This document shows positions 27,821-37,027 of a stretch of DNA of 64,000 nt, one piece after another. The notes beneath the pieces are model-generated. The model ran no database searches. It was not told the DNA's origin and was given only the letters and a program-made list of their open reading frames with translations. The position numbers were made by a program, and so were the translations under genes. The stretch is from Candidatus Hydrogenedentota bacterium (GTDB lineage Bacteria; Hydrogenedentota; Hydrogenedentia; Hydrogenedentales; CAILVY01): positions 1 through 64,000 of the forward strand of contig JAKQOG010000010.1 of assembly GCA_029565395.1 (NCBI GenBank), written 5' to 3'. The number at the start of each line of letters is the position of its first letter. The stretch's first letter is position 1.

Positions 27821-28402
27821 TTATGGGACGCTATTCGGTGGACTGGTCTCCATTACGTTCGACGATTCACTCATGGCAGATGCCGCGGGAGGCGGCGGCA
27901 TTTCAGTTCCCCCCGGCGCCATGGGCGGCGGCACTTCAGTTCCACCTGTCGCCATGGGCGGCGGCACTTCAGTTCCCCCCGGCATTTCACTCACAGATAC
28001 GGCAGCCCCCGCATTTTCCGCATGCGCAGGTGCGGACGGTTCCACGGAAAGCTGAGCCCGCTCCCAATCCCGCTGTTCCCGTTCCAGTCGTTCCCGTTCT
28101 GCCTGTTCCCATTCAGCCTGTTCCCGTTCCGCCCGCTCGGCAAGCGCCTGTTCCCATTCCGGCCGCGTTTGCTCCAAATACACAGTCAATCCCGCCACAA
28201 CCGACTCCCGCACATGCTGCACGGACGAAATAAAGGTTTTGCGCCACGTGCGCTGCCGTACAATCCCGTACATGCTCGGCAATCGTGAAACATATCGCTC
28301 CGCGCACCGGCGCGGATTCCGCGACTGATACCGCGCCATAAATTCCGCCGGTGTATACTCGCCAACATATCGTTCCCAAAAATCTTGTGCGTTCATACGC
28401 AT
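27821..28402 (-). CDS. Hypothetical protein with charged coiled coil and Pro-rich repeats
   Basis: Start chosen at MRMNAQDFWERYVGEYTPAEFMARY (193 residues); MNAQDF two codons later is equally possible, and there is no clear Shine-Dalgarno sequence. Residues 1-75 form a conserved-looking N-terminus. About 75-120 is an Arg/Glu/Gln-rich helix of EREQ and EWEQ units. The C-terminus has three 11-residue repeats of GGTEVPPPMA type, encoded by the 33-bp tandem repeat at 27891-27989. There is no signal peptide. Function not recognised. Likely co-transcribed with the DUF434 gene. Confidence 0.65.
   Translation of the reverse strand: MRMNAQDFWERYVGEYTPAEFMARYQSRNPRRCAERYVSRLPSMYGIVRQRTWRKTFISSVQHVRESVVAGLTVYLEQTRPEWEQALAERAEREQAEWEQAERERLEREQRDWERAQLSVEPSAPAHAENAGAAVSVSEMPGGTEVPPPMATGGTEVPPPMAPGGTEMPPPPAASAMSESSNVMETSPPNSVP
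27891..27989. repeat. Three tandem 33-bp repeats inside a gene
   Basis: Units 27891-27923, 27924-27956 and 27957-27989 share GGCGGCGGCA-TTCAGTTCC and mostly differ at a few positions. The unit is in frame and encodes 11 residues. Confidence 0.9.
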
Positions 28403-29177
28403 AGTGTACCCGAAAGGAGTGCCTTCATGCAGCTTTTTACAGGGTGGCAGATTGAATGGAAAAGAGTCAAAATGGATACGGCTACGCATGCACGGTACAC
28501 GGCCGACTCTCCATACCCCATGCCCTAAACCCCAAACCCGCTGCTAAAAATAGTGCGGCGGAAGCTGCGTCGGGAAGGTTTCGCTGGTTAGGTCTGGGCG
28601 CTCCACATGGCCCTTATGGATCCTTATGGATCTTGTCAAAACCTCTCGCTACGCAACTTCCGCCTACTACCCGCGGGAGTTTTCCCGGCTTTCCTCCGCG
28701 CCCATGAGCCGCTATGCTCAGCATGGCCACGTTGCGTCCTCCTTGAGGACTCCGCGCGATTCACGGAAAGCTCAACTCACCGCTTCTCGCGGCGCGCTTC
28801 GCTGCAGCCAACGCCGCGAAACAGAGTTTGAAGTCGACAAGCGGGGGTATTGGTTTTCCAGCCGGCGTTCCAAGCCGACAATTCACAGTGGTTAGTTGTT
28901 TATCGTCGAGCCCCGTCCGCTTTGCCGCTTCAACTCTCAATCAAATTCTATCACCGAAGATGGGTTTTGGCAAGTAAAAAAACCGCTCTTTTCCTTGAAA
29001 AAACCACAAAATTCCGGCACGGAATATGCTTGCCTTCCACAGAAGACTTTCGGCCTTGCAGTCCGTGTGCTTTCGCTCCGGCAGGATGTTCGTTCTGATT
29101 TGTTATGGCATGCAGTGGAGAAAAAACGTGCGGCGTGTTATAACGCGGGGCAGAATACTTCTGGAAAGGAGCGATAT
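28403..29177. other. 775-bp intergenic region, no gene recognised
   Basis: This lies between divergent genes and contains overlapping open frames in several phases, none with a recognisable family or good start. A perfect 10-bp tandem direct repeat CCTTATGGAT occupies 28612-28631. The stretch 28680-28830 is GC-rich with short inverted pieces. Promoters of both neighbours are expected but none stood out. Confidence 0.55.
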
Positions 29178-30545
29178 ATGCCCGATACGCGCGAAGGCAA
29201 TCCAAGATATGCGTTTCTGTTAACGGGGGTGGCGGCGCTGGGGGGATTATTGTTTGGGTATGATACAGGGGTTATTTCGGGGGCGATTGGTTATCTGAGC
29301 GCGCACTTTGCGTTAAATGCGGATTTGGAAGGATGGGCGGCGGCGAGTGCGTTGGTGGGCTGCATGATAGGGGCCGCGTTCGCCGGTGTGTTGAGCGATG
29401 GATTTGGCCGCAAGAAGCTATTGCTGGTGGCGGCGGTGATGTTTACGGTGTCCGGCATCGGCACAGCGTTGCCGCGCACCCTGACTGAATTTGTCATTGC
29501 GCGGATGTTGGGAGGGTTTGGAATCGGCGCGGCCTCGATGTTGTGTCCGCTGTACATTTCGGAAATAGCCCCTGCATCCATCCGGGGGCGGCTGGTCTCC
29601 ATCAATCAATTCGCGATCATTCTTGGCTTCCTGGTGGTGTATTGCGTGAATGCGCTGGTGGCCTGGCTAGGGGGAGGCGCGGGCGGGGAGGCTTGGAACA
29701 CAGCATATGGCTGGCGCTGGATGATGGGGTCGGAAATCCTCCCGGCAGTGGTATTCCTGGCGTTGCTGTTCTGGGTTCCGGAAAGCCCCAGGTGGCTGGT
29801 GAAGCGGGGGCAGACGGAAAGAGCCCTTTCTATTCTGGCGCGGGTTAGCGGCTTGGAAGCGGCGCATAAGGAGGTTGCCGATATCTCTGGGACTATCGCA
29901 CAGGAGGGAGGATCGCTTGCTTTATTGTCTAAACGGGGTGTTCGGAAAGTGCTGTGCATTGGGATTGTCCTGGCGGTGCTGCAACAAATTACGGGGATCA
30001 ATACGGTGCTGTATTACGCGCCGGAGATTTTTAAGAGTGCTGGCTTTGGTTCCGCGGCCGCCATTTATCAAACCGTTATGGTCGGCGTCGTCAATCTTTC
30101 CTTCACCGTGGTGGCCATCCTGGTGGTGGATCGAGTGGGGCGGAAACCCCTGTTGATCACGGCCGCCGCGGGCATGGGCATTTCTTTATTTTTGCTGGGA
30201 GGGGCATTTGAATTTCATCACGCCCAAGGGCTTTGGGTGGTGGTGTTCGTGCTGGCGTATGTGGCGGCATTCGCCGTGGCCATGGGCCCGGTGGTGTGGG
30301 TAATACTGTCGGAAATCTTCCCGACATCCGTGCGCGGGGCCGCCATGTCCATCGCCACGGTATCCCTTTGGATTGCCTGTTTTCTGGTTACCCAGTTGTT
30401 TCCACGCATGCTAGAGCAACTCCATGGCCGGGTTTTCTTCGTTTATGGCGTTCTGTGTGTGGTTGCCGTGATCTTTACAGTGGTCTTCATCCCTGAGACC
30501 AAAGGAAAGACACTCGAAGAGATAGAACGCCACTGGGCGCATTGA
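29178..30545 (+). CDS. Sugar porter family MFS transporter
   Basis: This inner-membrane sugar:proton symporter has 455 residues and 12 predicted helices. The start at 29178 (MPDTREGNPRYAFLL) was chosen over a frame opening 94 codons earlier, because AAAGGAG lies 7 bases upstream and the first helix follows directly. Family signatures are visible: GFGRKKLL in the first half, PESPRWLVKRGQTERAL after helix 6, QQITGINTVLYYAP in helix 7, VDRVGRKPLL in the second half, and VFIPETKGKTLEEIE at the end. Substrate is probably a hexose or pentose. It is the only dedicated sugar importer in the window. Confidence 0.93.
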   Translation: MPDTREGNPRYAFLLTGVAALGGLLFGYDTGVISGAIGYLSAHFALNADLEGWAAASALVGCMIGAAFAGVLSDGFGRKKLLLVAAVMFTVSGIGTALPRTLTEFVIARMLGGFGIGAASMLCPLYISEIAPASIRGRLVSINQFAIILGFLVVYCVNALVAWLGGGAGGEAWNTAYGWRWMMGSEILPAVVFLALLFWVPESPRWLVKRGQTERALSILARVSGLEAAHKEVADISGTIAQEGGSLALLSKRGVRKVLCIGIVLAVLQQITGINTVLYYAPEIFKSAGFGSAAAIYQTVMVGVVNLSFTVVAILVVDRVGRKPLLITAAAGMGISLFLLGGAFEFHHAQGLWVVVFVLAYVAAFAVAMGPVVWVILSEIFPTSVRGAAMSIATVSLWIACFLVTQLFPRMLEQLHGRVFFVYGVLCVVAVIFTVVFIPETKGKTLEEIERHWAH

Positions 30546-30580
30546 TTCCCTAGAGGGCGGTTATTGCCTTGCGCAACCCG

Positions 30581-33298
30581 TCAATTCGTAAACTCAAACG
30601 CGCCAATATCGTAGTCGGAGCCATCCATGGTTACGGCAGGCAACCCATCAAATCCACGGGGGTTGTTGTCGAAATCCACGGTCACGGAACCATAGGTGTC
30701 GCCGCTGGTGTTGATTCCCGTATCAATGCAGGGGGAATTACCGTAAATATGCAGATCGCCGGCATTCATATCTACAAAAAATGGATATACACTTATATTG
30801 CCATCACCGGTAAGGACCAAGCTTTCGACATCACAGCAGGTTGCAGTCATTGTTCCGTTCTCCACTTTGACATCCTTGCCGGAGTTGTTCCAGAAAATGC
30901 AATTAGTCACTTTGGGAGAGGTGTACCGGCTGTACATGCCCCCGCCATGTTCCGAATTGGTGCTGTCGGTAAGATTGCTCACCACTGAACAATTGGAAAC
31001 GGTAACATAACTGGGCTGCGAACACGCCTCATTGCAGATACCCGCCGCCCGCAATTGCGTGCTGAAATCGGCGCTGATATTTGCAAACACTACCGTGTTG
31101 GTCATGACCATGCTGCCCTGTTCATTGTATACGCCCGCGCCATTTGCACGGGTGAACGGGGCGTTGTTGTTGGTATGGGCATTATTGTCACGGATGTCAC
31201 ACCGGTCGATCGTCACGGTGCAAAACTTGCTGTATATGCCCCCGCCAAGCGCATCGGGCATGGCCGCATACACGGAACCGCTAATTTGGCCGGATCCCGT
31301 GCCCTGGGCATACGCTTCGTTTTCCTGAATCAAACATTCGGAAATGAACACGGTCGCATTGAAGTTGTAAATGCCCCCGCCTTGCGTCCACGAGTATACA
31401 TTTTGCGCGGAACTCAGCCAATACGCGGTCGTGTGTATTTCATTCGATACAATGTCACATCCTGTGATGTACACCAGTGAATTATAATTCGCGATGGCGC
31501 CTCCGAAGGAATAACTGTTGGGATTGCCCACGCTGGCGACCATATTGCCGCTGAACACGCAATTCACAATACTGACGGGGGATGAACACGTGCGGTTGGA
31601 AATGGCCCCGCCCATCGTTTCGGCTGAATTGTTAATAAAGGTGCAATTGACAATTTCCATCGCCACTTGAGCGTTGTACAAGCCCCCGCCCTCCTGTTCG
31701 CTGCCCTCAATCCCTGTGCTTCGCGCTTGGCCTCCCGTAACGGTGAATCCGTCCAAGCGGGAATTATTCGCGCCAATAATCACATGATAAGCGGGATCTC
31801 CTTCCAGGGCCACGCTGCCATCAATAGTGGCCACATTAGTCACCCAGTCACGCTGGGTCAAATTCGATTCCCCGCCGGCAAATCCGCCGTACAGGCTTAC
31901 CACTTCCCCCAATACTAAAGAGCCGGTGGCATTTGCACGGACTTCATCGTAGACCCCATCCGCCACCCACACATGCCCTCCGCCCTGAGAGGATGCGGAA
32001 TTCACGCCGGCTTGGAGGGTGCTGAAGGCAGTGGCCCATGAAAAGCCATCCTGCTGTGCCTCCCCGGCCGGGGTGTTTTTATCGACATACACACGCACAC
32101 CTTCTGTAATGGTGATCAGATTGGTCATAACAAGTTCATCGGAGCCTACGCCGCTGGTTACCGTCAGCGCCACGGTATAGGCCCCTCCATCGGCGTACTC
32201 ATGGCTTGGACTCTGCAAGGTACTGGATTCGCCATCGCCAAAAGTCCAATACCATGCGTTAATGGTTCCCAAGTTCTGGTCCGTGGGATGACATCCGTCC
32301 ACCGAGGTATCCGTAAAATGGAACAAGGTTCCTGGCAGGCCGGTGGTGCCGTTCACTTCAAAGTTCGCGACAGGCAATACTTCAGAACTGCATCCAATCG
32401 AGATATTGCCCGTGAAAATGGCAAATTCCAGGGGCGATCCGGAAGTTCCAATAGCGCTGTAATTTCCCCCATAGACCGGGATGGTATCGCCATAGGCCGT
32501 TCCTGACCCCACTTCAAAAGCGATGGAGAGCAATACGCCGGAAGGGATTCCTTGGCCTGTCTTGGCCGCATCCGCCACTTCATAATGATAAACGCCATTG
32601 GCGATTTTCGTCGCCGTAATCTCTTTTCCTGCCGCCTCGACAATGGCGCCGCTCACATAGCTGTCGTACGTCAACTTGGAGGAACTGAAAAAGATGTCAA
32701 ACGACAACGAGGCAGGCAGTTCCCCTACGCAATGCAGGTTCATATTTTGGAAAATGGTTTGTCCGGGAGTTGCCTGCATGGAATCGATCAACAGTTCCGC
32801 ATACGATTCATCCGGCCCCTCTCCATCTCCTTCTCCCTCGCCTTCCCCTTCGCCTTCCCCTTCGCCTTCTCCCTCGCCTTCGCCTTCGCCTTCCCCTTCA
32901 CCCTCTCCTTCGCCTTCGCCTTCGCCCGCCCCGCAATCAACCGGTATAAATCCATCTTCTCCTTCTTCAGAGGGGGCATAGCTGGCACAATTGAATAATT
33001 GTACCGCGCGCAACAGTTCGGAGAAGCTGATGGACCAATCGGCGCCGCCGCTATAGTCGCTGTTATGGGGCGAACAACTTTCGTCTCCAGGACCCGGATC
33101 AAATCCATCTTCAGTTCCAGTGGCGCAGTGGTATCCAAAGCTGTTGAAGAATTGGACCACGCGCAACAATTCACTGAGCGAAATGTCATAATCCTGATTG
33201 GTATCCGCTGAATGATATTGGGCCGATGCCGGAAACATCACAAACATGGCAAGAATTACCATACACCACACGAACCGATTCATTGTGCTTTGATTCAT
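30581..33298 (-). CDS. Large secreted surface protein: dockerin-like, cohesin-like, PKD and beta-helix
   Basis: 905 residues beginning with a signal peptide (NRFVWCMVILAMFVMFPASAQ). Start ATG 33298 has AAGG 9 bases upstream. Residues 31-58 and about 79-107 are two EF-hand, dockerin-like segments; the first has a canonical calcium loop, DTNQDYDISLSE, and both continue SELLR-VQ-FN. A (Gly-Glu)n linker covers about 124-160. Residues 165-305 resemble a cohesin-type beta-sandwich (AELLIDSMQATPGQTIF), 310-400 a PKD domain (WYWTFGDGESSTLQSPSHEY), and 400 to the end a right-handed beta-helix closing with a choice-of-anchor-like DIGAFEF. Probably a cell-surface adhesive or polysaccharide-binding protein. 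No catalytic site was identified. Confidence 0.82.
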   Translation of the reverse strand: MNQSTMNRFVWCMVILAMFVMFPASAQYHSADTNQDYDISLSELLRVVQFFNSFGYHCATGTEDGFDPGPGDESCSPHNSDYSGGADWSISFSELLRAVQLFNCASYAPSEEGEDGFIPVDCGAGEGEGEGEGEGEGEGEGEGEGEGEGEGEGEGEGDGEGPDESYAELLIDSMQATPGQTIFQNMNLHCVGELPASLSFDIFFSSSKLTYDSYVSGAIVEAAGKEITATKIANGVYHYEVADAAKTGQGIPSGVLLSIAFEVGSGTAYGDTIPVYGGNYSAIGTSGSPLEFAIFTGNISIGCSSEVLPVANFEVNGTTGLPGTLFHFTDTSVDGCHPTDQNLGTINAWYWTFGDGESSTLQSPSHEYADGGAYTVALTVTSGVGSDELVMTNLITITEGVRVYVDKNTPAGEAQQDGFSWATAFSTLQAGVNSASSQGGGHVWVADGVYDEVRANATGSLVLGEVVSLYGGFAGGESNLTQRDWVTNVATIDGSVALEGDPAYHVIIGANNSRLDGFTVTGGQARSTGIEGSEQEGGGLYNAQVAMEIVNCTFINNSAETMGGAISNRTCSSPVSIVNCVFSGNMVASVGNPNSYSFGGAIANYNSLVYITGCDIVSNEIHTTAYWLSSAQNVYSWTQGGGIYNFNATVFISECLIQENEAYAQGTGSGQISGSVYAAMPDALGGGIYSKFCTVTIDRCDIRDNNAHTNNNAPFTRANGAGVYNEQGSMVMTNTVVFANISADFSTQLRAAGICNEACSQPSYVTVSNCSVVSNLTDSTNSEHGGGMYSRYTSPKVTNCIFWNNSGKDVKVENGTMTATCCDVESLVLTGDGNISVYPFFVDMNAGDLHIYGNSPCIDTGINTSGDTYGSVTVDFDNNPRGFDGLPAVTMDGSDYDIGAFEFTN
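32812..32926. repeat. (Gly-Glu)n coding microsatellite
   Basis: A run of about 17 GGCGAA/GGGGAG-like hexamers encodes an alternating Gly-Glu linker in the surface protein. It is prone to slippage, so its length may vary between strains or be misassembled. Confidence 0.9.
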
Positions 33299-33532
33299 AC
33301 AGAACAACCTTACCCCTACTCTAAATTGTACGTTTTGGCCAGAAACTGCCCGGCCGCCAAAAAGACAAATATATCACATGCCTACATTATACACTAAAAC
33401 CTTGTAAAACACGAAAAGTATCTCCTCCCCCTCAAGCGGCTATTTCTCCCCATGATTTCAATTATACCCTATTTGACTTGAAGAGTATCGAACTTTCGAT
33501 AAAACCATATTGAGTTATGGAGAAGAGGAAAC

Positions 33533-33916
33533 TTGGATATTGGACTACCTTCAGAAAAGTTTGATAGCATGACGGGTATGACGACAAAGAAAAAGCCCAA
33601 TTTGCCGCGTCCCTGGTCCCCCTGGGAAGTTCAGGGGAAACTGGGCTGGATAGTGGTGGAACCAATTCGTCTGGCGCCTTTAGGGGGGGCGGTGGCGGGG
33701 ATGGTGGCTTTGGCGTATTTCTTGTTGCGTCAGTGGCGGGGAGAGTCGTATTCTCCGGGAAATGTGATTGTGTGGGTTGGACTGGCAACGGTGGTCGGGT
33801 ACGCCGCCACGGGCATATTTGTCTGGTATCTCTTGCATGTCCTGTGGCGGGAACGTCTTCCTCATGCCACTACAACCGAGGAAAGTGATAAAAACAACCG
33901 TGAAACTGAGAAATAA
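33533..33916 (+). CDS. Small membrane protein, two helices
   Basis: 127 residues starting at TTG 33533, which has AGAGGA 5 bases upstream; an ATG at 33569 (MTGMTTKKKP) is the alternative and would give 115 residues. Two membrane helices are predicted (PLGGAVAGMVALAYFLL and VIVWVGLATVVGYAATGIFVWYLLHVLW), with a basic, Pro-rich N-terminus and a charged C-terminal tail. No family recognised. It is followed after 13 bases by a secreted parvulin, so a role in envelope biogenesis is a contextual guess. Confidence 0.6.
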   Translation: MDIGLPSEKFDSMTGMTTKKKPNLPRPWSPWEVQGKLGWIVVEPIRLAPLGGAVAGMVALAYFLLRQWRGESYSPGNVIVWVGLATVVGYAATGIFVWYLLHVLWRERLPHATTTEESDKNNRETEK

Positions 33917-33929
33917 ACTTGCCAAGAGC

Positions 33930-35051
33930 ATGAAGATGCCGTTTGTTGTGGTGGCGATAAGTGTTATATCTGCCGGAGCGTCGGCTCAGGCGCCGCCGCT
34001 GGAAAAGATGGATCTCGTAGATCGCCTGGTACCTGACGGCCCGGTGGCCTTTGTGGATGGCAGCCCCATCAGCCGGGAGGATTTTTTATTTTTATATCAT
34101 AGTCAATTGATGATGGCGGCTATGCAGGTGGGCGAGAAGAATGTGGATGATGAAATCCGGGTGCGTACCGGGGCGCGTTGCCTGGGAGAACTGGTGAGGC
34201 GTGAGATTCTGTGGCAAGAAGCGAAACGACGGAACATTACGGTATCCGAAGCCGATATCAACGAAGAATATGCGAACCGTCTCAAAACGTTGCAAGAACA
34301 ATTAAAAGAACCGGACAAGGAAATTCCGACAGAAGCAGAGATTCTGACCCGATCCGGCATGACGAAAGCGGAAACGCAAGAGAATGTGCGAAAGGCGCTG
34401 ATGGTGCAGCGTGCGGCAGATGCCATATTAAAATCAAAAAAGGTGGTGGTGAGCGACGCGGAAGTGAACAAAATCTATCAAGAGCAACCTGAGTTGTTTC
34501 AGCGCCCCAATCAAATACATCTCAAGCAGATATTTATCCGGGCCAAATCCCCGGTGAATGAAAAATCGCAGGCGGCCGCGGAAGAGACAGCAAAAAAGGC
34601 ATTGGCGCGCATCCGGACAGGGGAAAGTTTTGAAGCGATCGCCAAAGCCTTGTCAAACGCGCCGGATGCGGTAAATGGCGGTGACCTGGGACCCATACCG
34701 CCCGAACAACTGCCCCCATTTTACGTGGATGAGGCCAAAACCATGAAACCCGGCGATATCAGCGAGCCCATCCGCAGTGAACATGGTTTTCACATTATTA
34801 AACTGGTAGCCGCGGAAAACGCGTCCACCATTCCACTGGAGGAAGTCCGGGATCAGGTCAAAGAGGTATTGCTGGAGGACAAGCACGAGACAGCGATCAA
34901 CGAATTTTGTTCACCGATCATGAATGATGCGAAACGCGTGCGGCTCTTTCTGAGTCTGGAAAAAGAACTCGCCCAGTTTGTTGGTGATGTAAACGAGGAG
35001 GACGCCGCCTTGGCGCCTTCTTCTAACACAGGAAAATCCAAAAAACAGTGA
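33930..35051 (+). CDS. Secreted PpiC-type (parvulin/SurA-like) peptidyl-prolyl isomerase
   Basis: The 373-residue protein starts with a signal peptide (MKMPFVVVAISVISAGASAQ). A GTG at 33900 would add ten basic residues and is possible. A SurA/PrsA-like helical chaperone region spans about 40-190, and a parvulin domain about 193-300 (IHLKQIFIRAKSP, then NGGDLGPIPPEQLPPFYVDEAKTMKPGDISEPIRSEHGFHIIKLV). Such proteins assist folding of exported proteins. Its stop overlaps the next start as TGATG, showing translational coupling with the M23 peptidase gene. Confidence 0.9.
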   Translation: MKMPFVVVAISVISAGASAQAPPLEKMDLVDRLVPDGPVAFVDGSPISREDFLFLYHSQLMMAAMQVGEKNVDDEIRVRTGARCLGELVRREILWQEAKRRNITVSEADINEEYANRLKTLQEQLKEPDKEIPTEAEILTRSGMTKAETQENVRKALMVQRAADAILKSKKVVVSDAEVNKIYQEQPELFQRPNQIHLKQIFIRAKSPVNEKSQAAAEETAKKALARIRTGESFEAIAKALSNAPDAVNGGDLGPIPPEQLPPFYVDEAKTMKPGDISEPIRSEHGFHIIKLVAAENASTIPLEEVRDQVKEVLLEDKHETAINEFCSPIMNDAKRVRLFLSLEKELAQFVGDVNEEDAALAPSSNTGKSKKQ

Positions 35052-36943
35052 TGGCTCATGCCGTTTTTCTGGTCACATTCTTGTGTGGGCGTGATCCCTA
35101 TGCTTGGCCGCTGAATGTTCCCCCCGTGGTAACCTCCAGTTTCGGCGAATATCGCACAGGCCGCCTCCATATGGGTATAGATCTGCATACCGGCAAAAAC
35201 GGTCTCCCCGTGGCTGCACCGGAGGACGGCTATGTGGAGCGGGTGCGGTGTTCACCTTACGGATACGGAAAAGCGCTCTACTTGCACCTGAACGACGGCC
35301 ATACAGTAGTGTTTGGCCATTTGCAGGGATTCCGCGAAGATATCGCCGAGTATGTCCAGACAGCCCAGCATTCAAAAAAAAACTACACCGTGGACCTTGT
35401 TCCGGAACCGGCGCAATTTTCATTTAAGCGTGGAGAAGTGCTTGCAAAAACAGGAGACACTGGCATTGGGCCATCTCATCTTCATTATGAATTCCGGGAT
35501 GAGGCGGAACATCCGCGCAATCCAAAAACCCTGGGGGTCACATGGCCGGACAAGAAGGCGCCGGTGATACAGAAAGTGATCCTTGCGCCGCGAAATCCCG
35601 AATCACGCATCAACGGCGGCGTGTCGCCAATCGTGATTAAAACACGGAAAATACAGGCGAATCAGTATGCCGTGCACTCCGTGCGTGTAAAAGGACAGGT
35701 GGGATTCGGGGTGGATCTGGTGGATTTCAGCGCAGGCGGAGACAAGCTGGGCGCCTACCGTGTGCGTTTACTTCAGGGTGAACAGGAATATTTTCGTGTT
35801 CAACATGATGTGCTCTCCTACGACGCATTGCATTGCGGGGCCGTGGCCTATCATCCCTATTTCCTGGATGAAGGCCGTTTTTTGCTGCTCTGGCGCTGGC
35901 CTGGCAACCGATGTGAAAGTTTCCAAAAAGCGTCTTCCGAGGGGTGGGTGGAAGTGACAGGGGAAAAGAGGGAATTGATTATCGAGGTAGAAGATGATGC
36001 GGGGAACCAAGCCACGGTAACGGTGCCGTTATTGCCTGAGGAAGCGATTCCTGAACCGAATGTTCCGATGAAACTCGGGGAGGGCAAAGGGCGCCTGGAA
36101 TGTGTGGGAACCTATCTGGCAGCCTCCGTCTCGTTTAATGCACCCGAATGCGAGATTCCCACCCTTACAATAAATGATGAAGCACCGGAAAAGCTTCAGC
36201 GCGCCTCCGATAGAAGCTTTCAGTTGGGTTTTGCGCCCGGGAAAGGCGGTGAATACGCCCTTCGTCTCCAGCATCCGCGCATGGAGACCGTCGAAAAAAC
36301 AGTGCACGTCTTTCTACGCGGAGAAACTGCGCGAACCGCTTCAATGGGATCCGCCCAACTTTCCATCGCGCCGGATACTCCCTTCGGTGCGTTATTTCTC
36401 TGGAGCGAAACCCCTAAAAAGAGCCCAAAAACTGTTCTTCCGGTTATTGGTTCCCTATGCTGCATAGAACCCGCCGAATCCCCGCTGGATACGCCGGCAA
36501 CCCTCTCTTTTGAACTGCCTAATGATAGCCATGACAATGAACAGATGGCTATATACCGCTGCTCCGGCAATACCTGGAATTATCAGGAAACGAAACATGA
36601 ACAAGGCCGCCTAAGCATCACTACACGGGTACTTGGGGAATTCGCCGTGCTGAAAGACGATCAGAAACCAGTGATTTCCAACATCGTGCCCAATCATGGA
36701 ACCCACCTGGAACATCGGCTGCCCCGCATCGCTGCAACCGTCAGTGATGGAGGCAGTGGGCTCGCTGAGATTGAAGTCACCTGTGGCGGACAATGGTTGC
36801 TGATGGCATATGATCCCGAACGTAATCACTTGGAATGGGAGCGGGATCAGGATTTGCCCTCCGGACGTCAGGAATTGCGTTTCCACGTTACCGACAAGGC
36901 GGGGAACACCACGGAAAGTGTGCGAAATATTGTTGTGCCTTAA
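35051..36943 (+). CDS. M23 family zinc metallopeptidase with C-terminal beta domains
   Basis: 630 residues. ATG 35051 overlaps the upstream stop by one base. The LytM/M23 domain occupies about 20-175. Its zinc ligands are the HxxxD in HMGIDLHTG (His40, Asp44) and the HxH in GPSHLHYEFRD (about 143-146), so the active site looks intact. Family members cut peptidoglycan cross-bridges or activate amidases. The remaining 450 residues are predicted beta-sandwich modules with no recognised family, the last resembling an Ig-like domain (ISNIVPNHGTHLEHRLPRIAATVSDGGSGLAEIEV). The N-terminus is weakly hydrophobic, so export is likely but not certain. Part of an envelope operon with the parvulin. Confidence 0.88.
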   Translation: MAHAVFLVTFLCGRDPYAWPLNVPPVVTSSFGEYRTGRLHMGIDLHTGKNGLPVAAPEDGYVERVRCSPYGYGKALYLHLNDGHTVVFGHLQGFREDIAEYVQTAQHSKKNYTVDLVPEPAQFSFKRGEVLAKTGDTGIGPSHLHYEFRDEAEHPRNPKTLGVTWPDKKAPVIQKVILAPRNPESRINGGVSPIVIKTRKIQANQYAVHSVRVKGQVGFGVDLVDFSAGGDKLGAYRVRLLQGEQEYFRVQHDVLSYDALHCGAVAYHPYFLDEGRFLLLWRWPGNRCESFQKASSEGWVEVTGEKRELIIEVEDDAGNQATVTVPLLPEEAIPEPNVPMKLGEGKGRLECVGTYLAASVSFNAPECEIPTLTINDEAPEKLQRASDRSFQLGFAPGKGGEYALRLQHPRMETVEKTVHVFLRGETARTASMGSAQLSIAPDTPFGALFLWSETPKKSPKTVLPVIGSLCCIEPAESPLDTPATLSFELPNDSHDNEQMAIYRCSGNTWNYQETKHEQGRLSITTRVLGEFAVLKDDQKPVISNIVPNHGTHLEHRLPRIAATVSDGGSGLAEIEVTCGGQWLLMAYDPERNHLEWERDQDLPSGRQELRFHVTDKAGNTTESVRNIVVP

Positions 36944-36966
36944 TTCGCATAATCTGATTAGATTTC

Positions 36967-36995
36967 TTGTCTTGTCCGGTACATGCAATTATACT
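36967..36995 (+). promoter_or_regulatory. Sigma-70-type promoter before the truncated epimerase gene
   Basis: TTGTCT (36967-36972), a 17-base spacer and TATACT (36990-36995). The predicted transcription start falls within the palindrome at 36998-37011. Confidence 0.5.
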
Positions 36996-36997
36996 GA

Positions 36998-37011
36998 TTC
37001 GCATATGCGAA
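36998..37011. promoter_or_regulatory. 14-bp perfect palindrome TTCGCATATGCGAA, possible operator
   Basis: It begins 2 bases after the predicted -10 box, so a bound repressor would block initiation. A half-site TTCGCAT also lies at 36944-36950 just after the M23 stop codon. Confidence 0.5.
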
Positions 37012-37027
37012 CAAGCAGGAGGTAAGA

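Noticed and set aside
27891-27989. Possible CRISPR-like repeat
   Set aside because: Only three copies, contiguous without spacers, and in frame within a protein; a tandem repeat.
32812-32926. Hexamer repeat considered as a satellite or regulatory array
   Set aside because: It encodes an alternating Gly-Glu linker in frame within a secreted protein.
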